Assembly (NCBI GenBank): GCA_028583405.1
Contig: CM053256.1
Location: 2,784,424-2,848,423, forward strand
Reading direction: 5' to 3'
From: Pogonophryne albipinna
Lineage: Eukaryota; Chordata; Actinopteri; Perciformes; Artedidraconidae
DNA length: 64,000 nt
Positions 1 through 18,370 of this stretch are shown here, piece by piece. The notes beneath the pieces are model-generated. The model was not told the DNA's origin. It did not search any database and saw only the letters and a list, made by a program, of their open reading frames with translations. Position 1 is the first letter of the stretch. The number at the start of each line of letters is the position of its first letter. The position numbers were made by a program, and so were the translations under genes.

Positions 1-860
1 GCACAAAGAGGGATAAGAAAAGAGTGTGAGGGGAGCAAATGAGAAGGCGATAGGGACGGAAAAGAGAGTGGAGGGGTTGGAGAGAGGTGGCTGCAGAGGA
101 GAGTTAAAGTGTCCCTTTTTTCTCACTGGCCGACTGCAACAAAGAGCCAGGCGGGACACTGCACTGGGGTGGCGGTTTTTTGCCTGGGCCTCCCTTCGAT
201 CCCTACCCCCCAGCCCTCTGAGGTCACCCCTCCGGTGACCCCGCCTCGATTGTTTCCCGTCGCTCTGTCAGCTCTGATTGTTGCTGACTGGTTAAATGGC
301 TGAAAACCAAAATGGAGGGGCTTGGGGGGGAAATAAAAGTGGAAAAGAAAGAGTAGGAGTGTTAGGATTTGGGAAAAAGGGATGGCTGGGGTGGAAATCG
401 CCCCCTTTTCTTTTCCCTGAGATAACTGACTATTTGACCCAAATAAACAATCTCTCTTCACCAAAAAGAAGTGGCAGGAGGAGGAGAAGGAGGGTTCAGA
501 GGGTTTGAGGTTCAAAATGTTGGGTGAAGATGGTGAAATAGCGCCCCCTCTGTAGTGTGGGGGTGGGGGGGGGGGACTAAGGAACTAAAGAATATAAACA
601 TATAAACACACAGGAACTTCCTCTGATTAATGTTTGGGTTTCCATTGCATCTCAAGAACCATGGACATATTAGACCAATTACATGTTCAACGCCGATAAC
701 TTTGTTTGAAGTTAAAAGCCGGAAAAGTGAAAGTGAAATTGATGTAATAACATATATTTCAACACCAATCTCCCGTCTTTGGCAGCCTAACAGACTACCA
801 CGCAGCCCCGTCCTTCAACAAATACAGAAAACTGTCCTAGCAAATGTCTTATTATCAAGC
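1..860. other. Non-coding unique sequence, left edge
   Basis: No gene recognised. The first 120 bases are purine-rich. A perfect inverted repeat lies at 222-240 (7-bp arms GGTCACC/GGTGACC around CCTCC), inside a GC-rich stretch at 180-250. A G-tract broken by one T lies at 559-575. The overlapping short frames here (up to 130 codons) show no recognisable domain and lie on both strands, as expected by chance. Confidence 0.6.
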
Positions 861-863
861 GCA

Positions 864-886
864 GTGATTGAAAGCCTATAAAAACC
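864..886 (+). repeat. Copy 1 of a dispersed GTGATTGAAAGCC..TATAAAA motif
   Basis: GTGATTGAAAGCC followed directly by TATAAAA. The same 13-mer, followed three bases further on by TATAAAA, recurs at 1151. The two copies are 287 bp apart in the same orientation. This could be an old local duplication or two copies of a regulatory module. No flanking homology beyond this short block is obvious. Confidence 0.5.
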
Positions 887-1029
887 TGCTTTGTTTCTGT
901 TATAGGTAACAGATTTCCTTGATAGCAACCTGAATGGCCTCACTATCGGACTTGGATGAGATAAGTGTTTAAAGACCTGTTCCTGATCAATGATGCAAGC
1001 ATATACATTCCCTGAGCTCCCTTCCAATC

Positions 1030-1200
1030 AAACAGCTAAATAAGCCATGGTCTGGATGGACCGCTTGCTCTAATTGGACAAATGGCTTGCTTAATTGATC
1101 ATTGATTGATGATCAATATAGAACATGTGTTCTTGTTCTTTACAAGGCAGGTGATTGAAAGCCAGCTATAAAATCAGGCAGATAGTTTGACAGATGCCGA
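1030..1200. promoter_or_regulatory. Regulatory-looking block with PBX/HOX-like palindrome and MEIS-like site
   Basis: A perfect inverted repeat lies at 1095-1116 (TTGATCAT, six-base centre, ATGATCAA). It contains TGATTGAT at 1103-1110, which fits the PBX-HOX composite consensus TGATNNAT. TGACAG at 1188-1193 fits the MEIS/TGIF core. Two similar phrases, GCTTGCTCTAATTGG and GCTTGCTTAATTGA, also repeat here. PBX-HOX plus MEIS sites are a known combination in Hox-responsive enhancers. That this block is an enhancer is inference from motifs only. Confidence 0.3.
1151..1176 (+). repeat. Copy 2 of the GTGATTGAAAGCC..TATAAAA motif
   Basis: GTGATTGAAAGCC, then AGC, then TATAAAA. It matches copy 1 at 864 apart from the 3-base insertion. 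It overlaps the PBX/HOX-like block. Confidence 0.5.
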
Positions 1201-2313
1201 TGGGCTCTCATCACCTTAAGGAAAGAAGCAGAGCAGGAATGAGACACGGGAGGCTGTTTTTTTTCCTTTTCAAGCAATGTTGAGCTCCTACCTTCAAAAT
1301 TAGCTGAACAAAAGGAGGAACTCTCGTTATTTAATTTATCTTACAGGTTAAAAAGATATAAGAGAGACAGAATGATGGACTAAGGACAAAATGCTATTTG
1401 AGGCAGGGAGAGCAGAGATGAAGGCAAAAGAGAGGATCTGCACTCTATTTGTGTTCCATCTCCACTCCATATGTGTATCACTTATCAGTCAAGACACCTG
1501 TTTGAAAGCGGGCAAGTGAGTGTGTGCACAGAGAGGAGGGGGGGGGGGGCTGTCTCAACGACCGTGCCGTCCCGATAGAATAAGGGGACATCATTGTGGA
1601 TCCCTTTGATCTGCTGCGCATAGATTCGCTTGAAAGGATCATGGTAGAGGGAGAGACGGATGCAGACAGAGAGACACTTCACCCGGGCATCAGTAGGCCT
1701 TCGCCTCAGCCTCAGGTACCATCGCTGCTCTGTTTGTGAGCCAGCTCTATTAAATATGAAACGCTAAGACAAAAGGAGGGAGATAGAAAAGGGAGGGAGC
1801 GGGGGCCACAAAGGGCACCACTCAATGCCTTTGAAGAGGCCCTGAGACGAGGGGTGTCGTGAGCGCACCTTGCACAGGCACACACACACACCAACCCTCC
1901 AAATGATGTGGGTGGATAGGATAGCTAATATCCACATTTGCATCTTGTGCTTTTTAGATCACTTTTCCCGGATATACCACAAAAGGAACACTGTCACTGA
2001 AATTAGACCTAAAAGCTTCGGTTAGCAGATGATAATACATGCATACATGTGTTTGGAGTGGTGTATGTGTTTAAATAGACATTAAGACAGCTGAGATTAA
2101 AGCACCTTTAATGGTTTTAAGATGAAGGGATCCGTGTAGAAAATAAAGACTTTTTCCAATCACAACAAAAGACGATATTAACCATCTACATACACAATTG
2201 AGTTTAATTTGGGAAACACATACTCATGGTTTTCATCTGTTTGGAGGGCTAATTAGCTGTGCCATTTTTGTATAGCAACATATTGGATCTGAATGTCTAA
2301 GCAATTAACATAA
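1200..2313. other. Non-coding unique sequence
   Basis: No gene recognised. A G-homopolymer lies near 1540-1549 and a short CA run near 1879-1890. The rest is AT-rich unique DNA with scattered short frames and no domain similarity. Confidence 0.6.
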
Positions 2314-2380
2314 AGATAAGATGGTACTTTATTGATCTCAATTTGGGAAATTGTTTTTGTTGCAGCAGCATAAAAGACAA
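2314..2380 (-). mobile_element. 3' end of a non-LTR retrotransposon (LINE/SINE tail)
   Basis: Read on the minus strand this block runs CTGCTGCAACAAAAAC, AATTTCCCAAATTGAG, ATCAATAAAGTACCATC, then a TTATCTT-like tail. The order 'GCTGCTG..., AATTTCCC, (GG)ATCAATAAAGT, ATCT/TTATC-rich tail' is a very common teleost dispersed sequence at the 3' end of non-LTR elements. That comparison is from memory, not a search. Only the tail is present, as expected for 5'-truncated insertion. The family is not named because the tail alone does not decide it. Confidence 0.55.
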
Positions 2381-3239
2381 GGCATTTTACTAAGATGCTT
2401 TTATTTCATTTCTGTGTTCTTCATTTCTTTATACAAATGTTTTAGTGAATGTCATTTGATATGTATTTACTTAATATATTGGTTTCAAACAATGACAACC
2501 TTTTAATTTTGAGGTCTTGAAAGCTTTACTGCTTATTGTAATAGATTGTAACTTGTGAGACGTGAAAATTAGTCATTAAAAAACCTTCAAATGTAATGTG
2601 CCTGAATATTTTTGCTTATATATTGATGATTGTTTGTTTGTTTGGGTGCACTGGTCTGTTGGTGATGCCAAAACGTCTTCTTAATATATTCACAACAATA
2701 TAGTGACAGAAATTCATGAATGCAATACTATGTGGTAGCTTATCATTATGTATCAATGTTTGAATGTGCAGAATTTCAGTGGTAACCATTTTATTAACAC
2801 ATATAACTATACACCTCCAATTTGTGTCAGTTTTATACTCGAAAGTGGTCATTGCATACTTTTACCTTACAACAACTCAAACTTCTTCTTAGCAGCAAAG
2901 TGTATTGATACATCATTTTCAGATATTATTACCTCTATGACATGAATCCATCAGTTTGACAGGAAGCAGTATGATAAACAGCCTGTTCATATATCAGTGA
3001 CAGTTTAAAGACATGTTCAACATTTTCTTTAATTCTGATAATAATTTACATTAATTAAATTATTGGAAATCCCCAAAAAGGTTGAAATAGAATTTCTCAC
3101 AAGGCTAGATCAAAAATCGTTCATTTTCACATAAACAGCACTACTAGAGGAGGGGGCATCAGTGACACAGACTGATAACTTGTCTTAAACTAAATGACCC
3201 CTATCAGACAAACTTCAATGGGCTGTCTTTGGAAAACAA
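2381..3239. other. AT-rich non-coding sequence
   Basis: No gene recognised. The stretch is strongly AT-rich with many short A/T runs and no long tandem repeat. Short frames on both strands carry no recognisable motif. Confidence 0.6.
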
Positions 3240-3400
3240 TCAGCAATGTGCTCCTCGCTGACCTTTAGCGACTCAGCAGGCTCGGTCCAATCACAGAGTA
3301 TTGACATTATCCACCACACGCCATTTATAACGTCAGCCGCTGCTCGCCTCAAAGGTCCAGTCGAAATACCAGCACAGTCATGTTGTGTTTTGGTTGTGTT
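3240..3400. promoter_or_regulatory. Possible regulatory block
   Basis: Higher GC than its AT-rich surroundings. It contains CTGACCTTTAGC near 3249-3260, an extended nuclear-receptor half-site-like 12-mer that recurs at 22498, a CCAAT pentamer (GGTCCAATCACAG) and the phrase CCATTTATAACGTCAG. The regulatory role is inference. Confidence 0.25.
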
Positions 3401-3779
3401 GAGTTTGAAGGAGAAGAGTGGGATGTGCAGGTGTTTCAGGTAATCTGTGTGATTGCGGAGTAGGTGATTAGAGTGATTGCTCCAGGTCGATATCAGTTTC
3501 GTTCTTTTACTTTGTGTTCCCTTCTACTAAAACACACAGTTGTACAAAAGACACACATACAGGAACACAAAGATGGAAATATGGACACAGAAACTGGGGG
3601 TTAATGCCCCAACAGACATTTCACACACACTATCCATCTCTCATCCACCCAAACCCTGTGACAAAGAGACCATCTTCCAAATGAATGTCCCATCACCTCC
3701 CCTCCACCCAGTCCACACAACCCATATCAAGTGCAGACCTATATGAAGAAGGGTGGAGGTTTTGGTGTGTTACTTTGGT
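3400..3779. other. Non-coding unique sequence
   Basis: No gene recognised. CA-rich but interrupted sequence near 3530-3560 looks like a decayed microsatellite. The one frame of about 68 codons (3540-3746) is unrecognised. Confidence 0.55.
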
Positions 3780-4015
3780 CACTGGGTCTTCTAAAAGCAC
3801 CTCAAGGCCTCGTCAATCCTGCCAGATCACCCATTTCATCTCCATCTGGGGGTGATCCATCTCGGCGGGCCCAGCCAGGCTCCATTACCCCCAGACGAGC
3901 TGTGAAATAGCCATTATGTGTGTGCAGGCATGTGGGGGGAATAGGCCTCTGTGTCGGCCGTCAGCCTTTACCAGCCAACAATGGGCCTCGTATGTGTGGT
4001 TGAATACCCCGCTCA
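3780..4015. promoter_or_regulatory. Possible regulatory block, mixed composition
   Basis: A sharp shift to balanced, non-repetitive GC-moderate sequence, with AGGCCTCGTCAATCC, GGGGGTGATCCATC, CTCCATTACCCCC and CAGCCAACAATGGGCC phrases (the last with a SOX-like ACAATGG core). It contains no open frame of note. The call is by texture and motif only. Conservation has not been tested. Confidence 0.25.
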
Positions 4016-5434
4016 GGTCACTAAATACAAAAACATTGAAATAGTGGTGGCTCACCGTCCAGAAAAGATGGACGAAAACAAGGAAGGAGATGTTTGAATT
4101 GGATTGGATGCGAGGAATGCTAATCCATTATGTGTTTGATGAACATAGACACTGATGGAGGGCAGATGCCAGATTGGAACACCATTTTCAATACAGTGGT
4201 CTCTTCTAACATCATTAAAAACCAAATGAGGGGAATATCCTTTGAAAGAATCATGTTGATCCCTCCAGGAAAGACTTAATAGTTTTGCTTTGCTTTGTAA
4301 CACATATGTGTAGATACAGGTGATATACGTTTAAAACCAATTTGCAGCACTAACAATGATTTCTGTGAATCCCATTAAAGCAGCTGAATACTTAATGAAA
4401 CATTTGTTTTTATTTATTTGGAATGAATTTAGATCACTTTGCAGATCACGTTAAAATATATAAGTATGAATTTGTTGATCAATGGGAAAAATACATATTT
4501 GATCTACAGTTTAACAACGTTGTAAATAATGTAAAATGTAAACTCCCAAGAGGTTGAACATTTTTTAAAGACCACCAGCAACCATTATTGGAATTATCAA
4601 TTAATCTGTCATTGACCGTCCAACATTGGTCTTTTGCTTTCACCCAAACCAAAAGTGGATCAACATTACATTCTCTTGTCCAACGTCTCCAAGATGGCAT
4701 ATATTACAGAGACATTATCAAGGATTACATGACATCAGTATCATGAGGAGGGGATAAAGACAAAGACAGGGGGAGAAAACAAGAAGAAGAGAGCCACTTC
4801 CCCTGAGAGCCCTCTCGTTAGCACTGAAACAATGTAGGCTTAATACCGAGACCAAGGACTTGCTTGTCACACGTAAAGTGCTTTGCATTAATTATACTCC
4901 ATATACACTCTATTAATAAGACTTCCATAAGGCCTCAGCACGTGGTCTGGGAGTGTGTGCGCAATTGTGTGAGATCTTGTAGTGTTTGGACTGATGTCAC
5001 GTCAGAATCGGAGGGGGAAAGCAGATGTCACACTAGAAAATAGTATACAGAGAAATAGTATCATATGTGGTGGTTCAATATGATCATGTCCGTCCTAAAA
5101 TGCTATGAGTGGACTGTAAAAATGTGCAGAGCATGCGTTACGTCTAGAGCAAGTTGTCTGATATATAAAATAAAATATACAGAAATGACTTCCCTGATAA
5201 TCTTGAAATTGTCATACTGCTGTTATGAGTAGAACATTACTCATCCAGTTGCACAACAGGAAATGACAACAACAAAAGGTGGGCTTTTATTAATTTAGCC
5301 GCAGATTATTTACATGTATCTCTTAAAAAACAGTGGAAATGCCTGTCCTTAAGGCCAAGTATTCGGCCATTGTTTGAATTATCTGAAAACAGAAAAATTA
5401 CATTAAACTAGGACTATTTAATTAATGTACCATT
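4016..5434. other. AT-rich non-coding sequence
   Basis: No gene recognised. Unrecognised frames of 73-83 codons (4052-4303 and 4479-4700, minus strand) lack any known motif. No tandem array or terminal repeat was seen. Confidence 0.55.
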
Positions 5435-6565
5435 CCATAAAGCAGGGGTGGGGAACCTCCGGCCCCCGGGCCGTATACGGCCCGCGAGATCATTTGGTAC
5501 GGCCATCGAGGTAATTTATAAACACACGCAAAAAAGAAAAAAATGAAAGAAATATAGACCGCAAACAAATTAAACAAAGCGAGTGCCTGTTTTTCCTGGC
5601 CAAGGTCAGGGTCCGTGAACACAACACGAGCCTAACGTGTCATCACGTGGTATATGTCTCGTCTGACAGGGGTGCAGTTCAGAGCCATGTAATACAGGGG
5701 GCCAGAAACTCTATATGGCGCTGGTGCAGTTTTGACGGGGAGCACCAGAACGTCGCTCCGGCACTTCCAAGCTGTACCCATAAGGAGCCGTACACATGCC
5801 GCAGTTTCTGCGTGTCTGTGTCTTTAGTTGAAAGCCCGGTGGCGATCTGTTCATCTGTCATACTGATCATACAGTCAATAACTTTGTTGTTATTAGCATC
5901 TGGTTAGCTAGCTATGCTAACGAATATAAGAAGCTTTTTCTCCAACAAGGTGATATGATCATTATAGTTCTAAAAAAATAAGGGAATAAAGTAAACAGGT
6001 ATAAAATACTATATGACAGTAAAAAAAAGTTGTTATTAATAAACAAGAATACAGTTTGAAAGGGGAGTGATTTGTAAAATATCCATAAAGAAAAAGTAAA
6101 TCTGCTTACAGTTCTGTTTCATATGGGTGTTGAGAGATGTATCCATAGATCTCCTAATGTTGCTCTCAAAGTGCACCAGATTGATGCTTTTAACTTCAAC
6201 ATTAAAAATCTTCCCGGGGGAGCATGCCCCCGGACCCCCCTAGAGGAGGTTAGGTCCGCCCCCCACTTAAATCATGTTCACATGGATAGGAAACTAAATA
6301 CATTTGTACACATCTTGTGTCCAATATCTTTCTGTTTTGGTGGTCATGCCACAACCGTGCACGTGCATGCATGCGCGAGTCATGGTAAGATATCTGGATT
6401 AAGAGCTTGCTTTTTCTTTGCACAGCATGAAAGAAAGGCGAAATGAATGGGCTGTGATTTTAGTATTTTTAAGCAGAGGTCAATCATTTGTACGGCCCTC
6501 GGAGGATGTTGAAAAAATTAAAATGGCCTTTGAGAGGAAAAAGGTTCTCCACCCCTGCCATAAAG
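5435..6565. mobile_element. Complete short hAT-type DNA transposon with 8-bp target duplication
   Basis: The element spans 5443-6557 (1115 bp). It is bounded by inverted ends CAGGGGTGGGGAACCT (5443-5458) and AGGTTCTCCACCCCTG (6542-6557), which pair at 15 of 16 positions. It is flanked by a perfect 8-bp direct repeat CCATAAAG at 5435-5442 and 6558-6565. CAGGGGTG-type ends and 8-bp target duplications are diagnostic of the hAT superfamily. Just inside the left end is a perfect 16-bp palindrome GGGCCGTATACGGCCC (5468-5483). A roughly 23-bp motif ATCATTTG(G)TACGGCC..CG.GG occurs in direct orientation near both ends (5489-5511 and 6483-6505). A GC hairpin CCGGGGG/CCCCCGG lies at 6214-6233. Internal frames reach only 107 codons and show no transposase domain, so the element is non-autonomous or an internally deleted copy. 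The perfect duplication suggests a fairly young insertion. Confidence 0.9.
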
Positions 6566-12305
<5,740 letters not shown>

Positions 12306-12626
12306 ATGAAACCTTCTTTAATGGTCACACATGCAGAGCACACAGCACACACAGTGAAATGTGTTCTCTGCTTTTAACCCATCCTAGTACCAGGAGTCTA
12401 GTACTCGGAGCAGTGGGCAGCTATTGTACAGCGCCCGGGGAGTGAGGGGGGAAGGGGGGAAGGGGGTTGTCCGGTGCCTTGCTCAAGGGCACCACGGCAG
12501 GGCAGGAGGTGAACTGGGACCTCTCCAAGTAGCAGTTCACACTCCATATTTTAGGTCTGGTCGGGGACTTGAACCGGCGACCCTACAGCTCACAGTCCAA
12601 GCCCCTACTGACTGAGCCACTGCTGG
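12306..12626 (-). mobile_element. tRNA-derived SINE, minus strand
   Basis: On the minus strand a tRNA-like head has an A box TGGCTCAGTCAGTAGGGG (12619 down to 12602) and a B box GGTTCAAGTCC (12575 down to 12565). Their starts are 44 nt apart, the spacing between the A and B boxes of a tRNA (about positions 8 and 52). Downstream comes the body 'GGTGCCCTTGAGCAAGGCAC ... GGGCGCTGTAC ... GCTGCCCACTGCTCC ... GATGGGTTAAAAGCAGAG', which I recognise from memory as a core common to many teleost dispersed repeats. The 3' end on this strand runs out near 12306-12320. No target duplication was found, so the exact ends are uncertain and the copy is probably old. The RNA polymerase III boxes look intact; whether it is transcribed cannot be seen. 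Confidence 0.8.
12437..12466 (+). other. G-quadruplex-like run inside the SINE
   Basis: Four G runs of 4, 6, 6 and 5 bases separated by 5-, 2- and 2-base loops. This fits the usual G3+N1-7 quadruplex pattern. It lies in the body of the SINE, on the strand opposite to its transcript. Confidence 0.55.
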
Positions 12627-14319
12627 ACAAAGTGACTTTAGACCACAGTCTTCAGGAGATGTACTATCTGATGTAAAATATTGAGCATCCACCAAAGATC
12701 TAACACAAAACTATAAATGTTCTGTAGCTGTTAGTGCATGATTTTCACTTAGGCATACCAAAATGTGTATTCCAATAGAATAGACTGTCAATTATATAAA
12801 CAGCACAAAACATTTTCATGATTTTAAATTCAAAACAATTCCCAAAAAATATGCTTTAGCGAGACCCGCTCTTACACTACACAAAAAACTAATCTTTTTA
12901 GAAAGCGACAAAGATTGTGCAGAGCTAACAGCCTCCTGTGAGAAACAAGAGGTAATGAGAGCTACAGAGGAAGGTAGGGAGCGAAGGAACAACAGAGAGA
13001 AGGAAAAGCACATACAGTTTAGCAGGACATTTAAGACTCCTCGCCTCTTGTTCTCGGCTTGTTGGCGTGATACATGAAAACTCCGTCCCAAGGGAACCTC
13101 CTCTGCATGAGACGAGGGAGCGAAAGGATAGAAGAAGAGAGAGAAGACATGAGAAGAGAGAGGAAGGAGGGAAAGGTGGGGGTGTGGGTGGAAAGGGAAA
13201 CCTAGTTAGAGGAGAAGATCGAGAGCAGAAAAGTAACTCTAAAAGAGGTGCTGGATGAGATAGAGACACAGGAAGTCTTTACTGTAACATGACACAGTTT
13301 ATAAAGTTGTGTTCTAAATTTGTACGGTATAAAAACCTTTTGGGAGGATTTTATTCACTTGACACATATCATAGTTGTCTACCATACCACACTTTATCAT
13401 TTAAATATCCTCTGACAACCCTTTTTATTCTACATGAATGCATATTTCATTGTGCAACAACTGAACTAAATACAACTTATTTGTATGTCTTGTTTTCCAA
13501 ATTCCTTAACATTTTCAAAGTATTTGTTGTGGACTGATATTTAATGTGTACCATTCAGAATGAATTTGAGAGTTTTCTAAAAAAAATATGTTTACTATTT
13601 TTAAATCAATTGATCTGGTGATTATTTTCATAGTAAATTTCCTTTAAAATGCAGATTATAATTACACAGAGCTGGGGCTGGTGTAAACAAATTACATATT
13701 TGTTCTGACCGAAGGCACAAAAAAGATATTCAGGTTAATTAATAGAGAAACTCACAAAAGTAAAGCTTGATGGTAACATTACAATTAATAATGATGAAAC
13801 AATGTTTTGTCTACATGGTTCTGAAAAAAGGATTTACTAAAAACCCATTACTAACGAGTCTGAATGAAAGAAGAAATAAATTACCGATATGAGACAAGAG
13901 CTATTGTTTTACCACATTTTGTTTTAAGGATAATTATCACATTTCAAATGTATTTAAAAGTTGATCCATTCCTAAAAATGGCAGCATTATGGAAGGAAAA
14001 GAGAGAGGTAGAAATGGGACTGACATAATTCAAACTAAACTAATCAGTGACTAGGCCTTTAATCTGCCCCCCCCCCTCCCCCTCTCTGTAGCAATGCTAT
14101 AGCCGCAGCCCGACGGAGAAAGTTAAATATTCACGATACAAGGCAAACTACTCAATGTTCAAACAAAGTGCTCTGCCAAGTTCACCCATGTATGTAGAGG
14201 AGGTGTGACGGGAGAGAGTGTGGTAGGGAGAGCGAGGCTTGGAAAGAGAGAGTTAGAGAAATAGAGGGACGACAAGTAAGAGAGAGAGAGTCGGGTATTT
14301 TATTATTCACACAAGGCAT
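12627..14319. other. Non-coding sequence with a purine-rich tract
   Basis: No gene recognised. A strongly purine-rich tract lies at 13090-13260 (GA/GGA-rich), producing long frames on both strands. The part from 13290 to 14000 is AT-rich. C-homopolymers lie near 14068-14080. Confidence 0.55.
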
Positions 14320-14500
14320 AATAAACCAGGCACGCTCGGTTAGCAACACTTAAACTCCCCGCGCTGTAGCGGTTAGCCGCTAATGCGACAGCAGTGATTT
14401 GGACATGTCCTATTAATAGTGCAGGGGAGGTTCCAATGCATGCTAATGGTGGTGTGTATTAGCTATTAATAGAATCACATAGGGGGTCCTGAGATTGGAG
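14320..14500. promoter_or_regulatory. Possible regulatory block with TAGCGG palindrome
   Basis: A perfect inverted repeat TAGCGG-TTAG-CCGCTA lies at 14367-14382, followed by several ATTA/TAAT cores (GCTAATGCG, CTATTAATAG, GCTAATGG, TATTAGCTATTAATAG). The phrase TAGCGGTTAA recurs in similar form at 55870. The regulatory role is inferred from motif density. Confidence 0.3.
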
Positions 14501-14526
14501 AACATTTCTGTGTAGAGGAGAGTGAG

Positions 14527-14530
<4 letters not shown>

Positions 14531-14603
<73 letters not shown>
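14531..14603 (+). repeat. (GT)n microsatellite
   Basis: About 72 bp of uninterrupted TG. Confidence 0.97.

Positions 14604-17021
<2,418 letters not shown>

Positions 17022-17053
<32 letters not shown>
17022..17053 (+). repeat. Short (GT)n microsatellite
   Basis: About 32 bp of pure TG, continuing as GCATGTGTGCATGCA. Confidence 0.95.
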
Positions 17054-17054
<1 letters not shown>

Positions 17055-17389
17055 ATGTGTGCATGCAGTGGGCAGGTGTGTGTTGACAGAGGTGACTGTT
17101 TTCTCTCTCCATATTTTGACACATAACCATATCACTCCCGTATTAAAAGCAGACACATACATATGCAACACACAAACACACACTGACACTCTTCCTCTCA
17201 CTTTATTTCTTATTTGGATCCTGAAATCACTGCAACTCTGACCGCCCAGACACAAAATACTTAATAATCCTATATTGTGTGCTTTGGTGTGTACGTGTGC
17301 GGGCATGCGTGTCAGTTAACATGTGTGTGTATGCATCACGCTGCTGAATAGGTATTGTTTTCCCCTGCGCTTCTGATCGGGCAATTTGG
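17054..17389. other. Non-coding sequence with decayed CA/TG
   Basis: No gene recognised. Interrupted CA near 17150-17185 and TG near 17275-17330. Confidence 0.5.
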
Positions 17390-17540
17390 GAGCGGGCTCA
17401 GGGAGGGGAAGCTAATGCGGATCTAATGAGTCGGCGGGCCTGCAGGATTGAGAAGTGTATCGGCCTGGTAATGTGAGGAGATGGGCCCGTGTCGCCTTGA
17501 GGGATTAGGCTTTGGAGCTGCAGTGGATTGGGGACCCCAG
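17390..17540. promoter_or_regulatory. Possible regulatory block
   Basis: Balanced, non-repetitive sequence with GCTAATGCGG, TCTAATGAGTC, GGTAATGTGAGG and GGGATTAGG cores within 110 bases. It stands out from the TG-rich surroundings. Regulatory function is inference. Confidence 0.25.
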
Positions 17541-18285
17541 CAAGGCCACATCCTCCCACCTTATACCTTTCCTTCTCTCTCCTAAAGCGTTCCCCTAGTG
17601 AATATATGGTCTCTAGCCCACAGCCAGACACGCCCGCCCTGGGAGTAAGTGATTTCTTCAGCGCTCCCTGCTATGGTGGTGCTGGTGATGGTGGCAATGG
17701 TGGAGAAAGCTCTTAGTCTTTGTGTTTTGTCAGTGCACACGTACATGCCATGATGCATGGGAGAATTAAAGCAGGAGTGACGGATTACGTTCCCAGTGAG
17801 CTAGCACCTGTGAGCCGCAGCGGACGTTCACTGTCTATACTGGTGGGGCTGGGAAAATGGATGTAGGGGGGAGAAAGAGAGGGCTTACATGTGGGTCAGC
17901 TCTATGATATAAGGTTATGAATGTAGATCGAAAATGTAGATCGAAAAAGTATTTTCTTAGTCAACCAGAAAGTTTACGTTTTATATGTCACGGTTTTGTA
18001 TTTCTGAGATATCTGTCTCCACCGTAAACAAATGCAGATGAATGGGATCTTAATAAAGGTGCTCACAATGTTAAAGAATGACATTTAAAACAATAAGACA
18101 GCAACATCTCAAACATTAACCCTATTACTAGATAATCAACCAACATGTGTTGTTAAACTGCCTGTGGGTCTGTTTAGAGCTGCATGTTAAAATGTTAGAA
18201 TATGTTCATGCATTCATAAAGGTATGTGCGTTTGACAAATGACTGATGAGTGTTTGATCATTCTCCTTGTACTGTACCTCTGCTG

Positions 18286-18289
<4 letters not shown>
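17541..18289. other. Non-coding sequence with a small tandem duplication
   Basis: No gene recognised. AATGTAGATCGAAA is duplicated in tandem at about 17920-17947. A GGTGGT-type patch lies near 17672-17705. Confidence 0.55.
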
Positions 18290-18359
<70 letters not shown>

Positions 18360-18370
18360 GTGTGTGCGTG
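18290..18370 (+). repeat. (GT)n microsatellite
   Basis: About 64 bp of pure TG, then GCG-interrupted TG to 18370. Confidence 0.96.

Noticed and set aside
12565..12619. A true tRNA gene
   Set aside because: A and B boxes are present, but the sequence continues into a SINE body and no acceptor stem pairing was evident.
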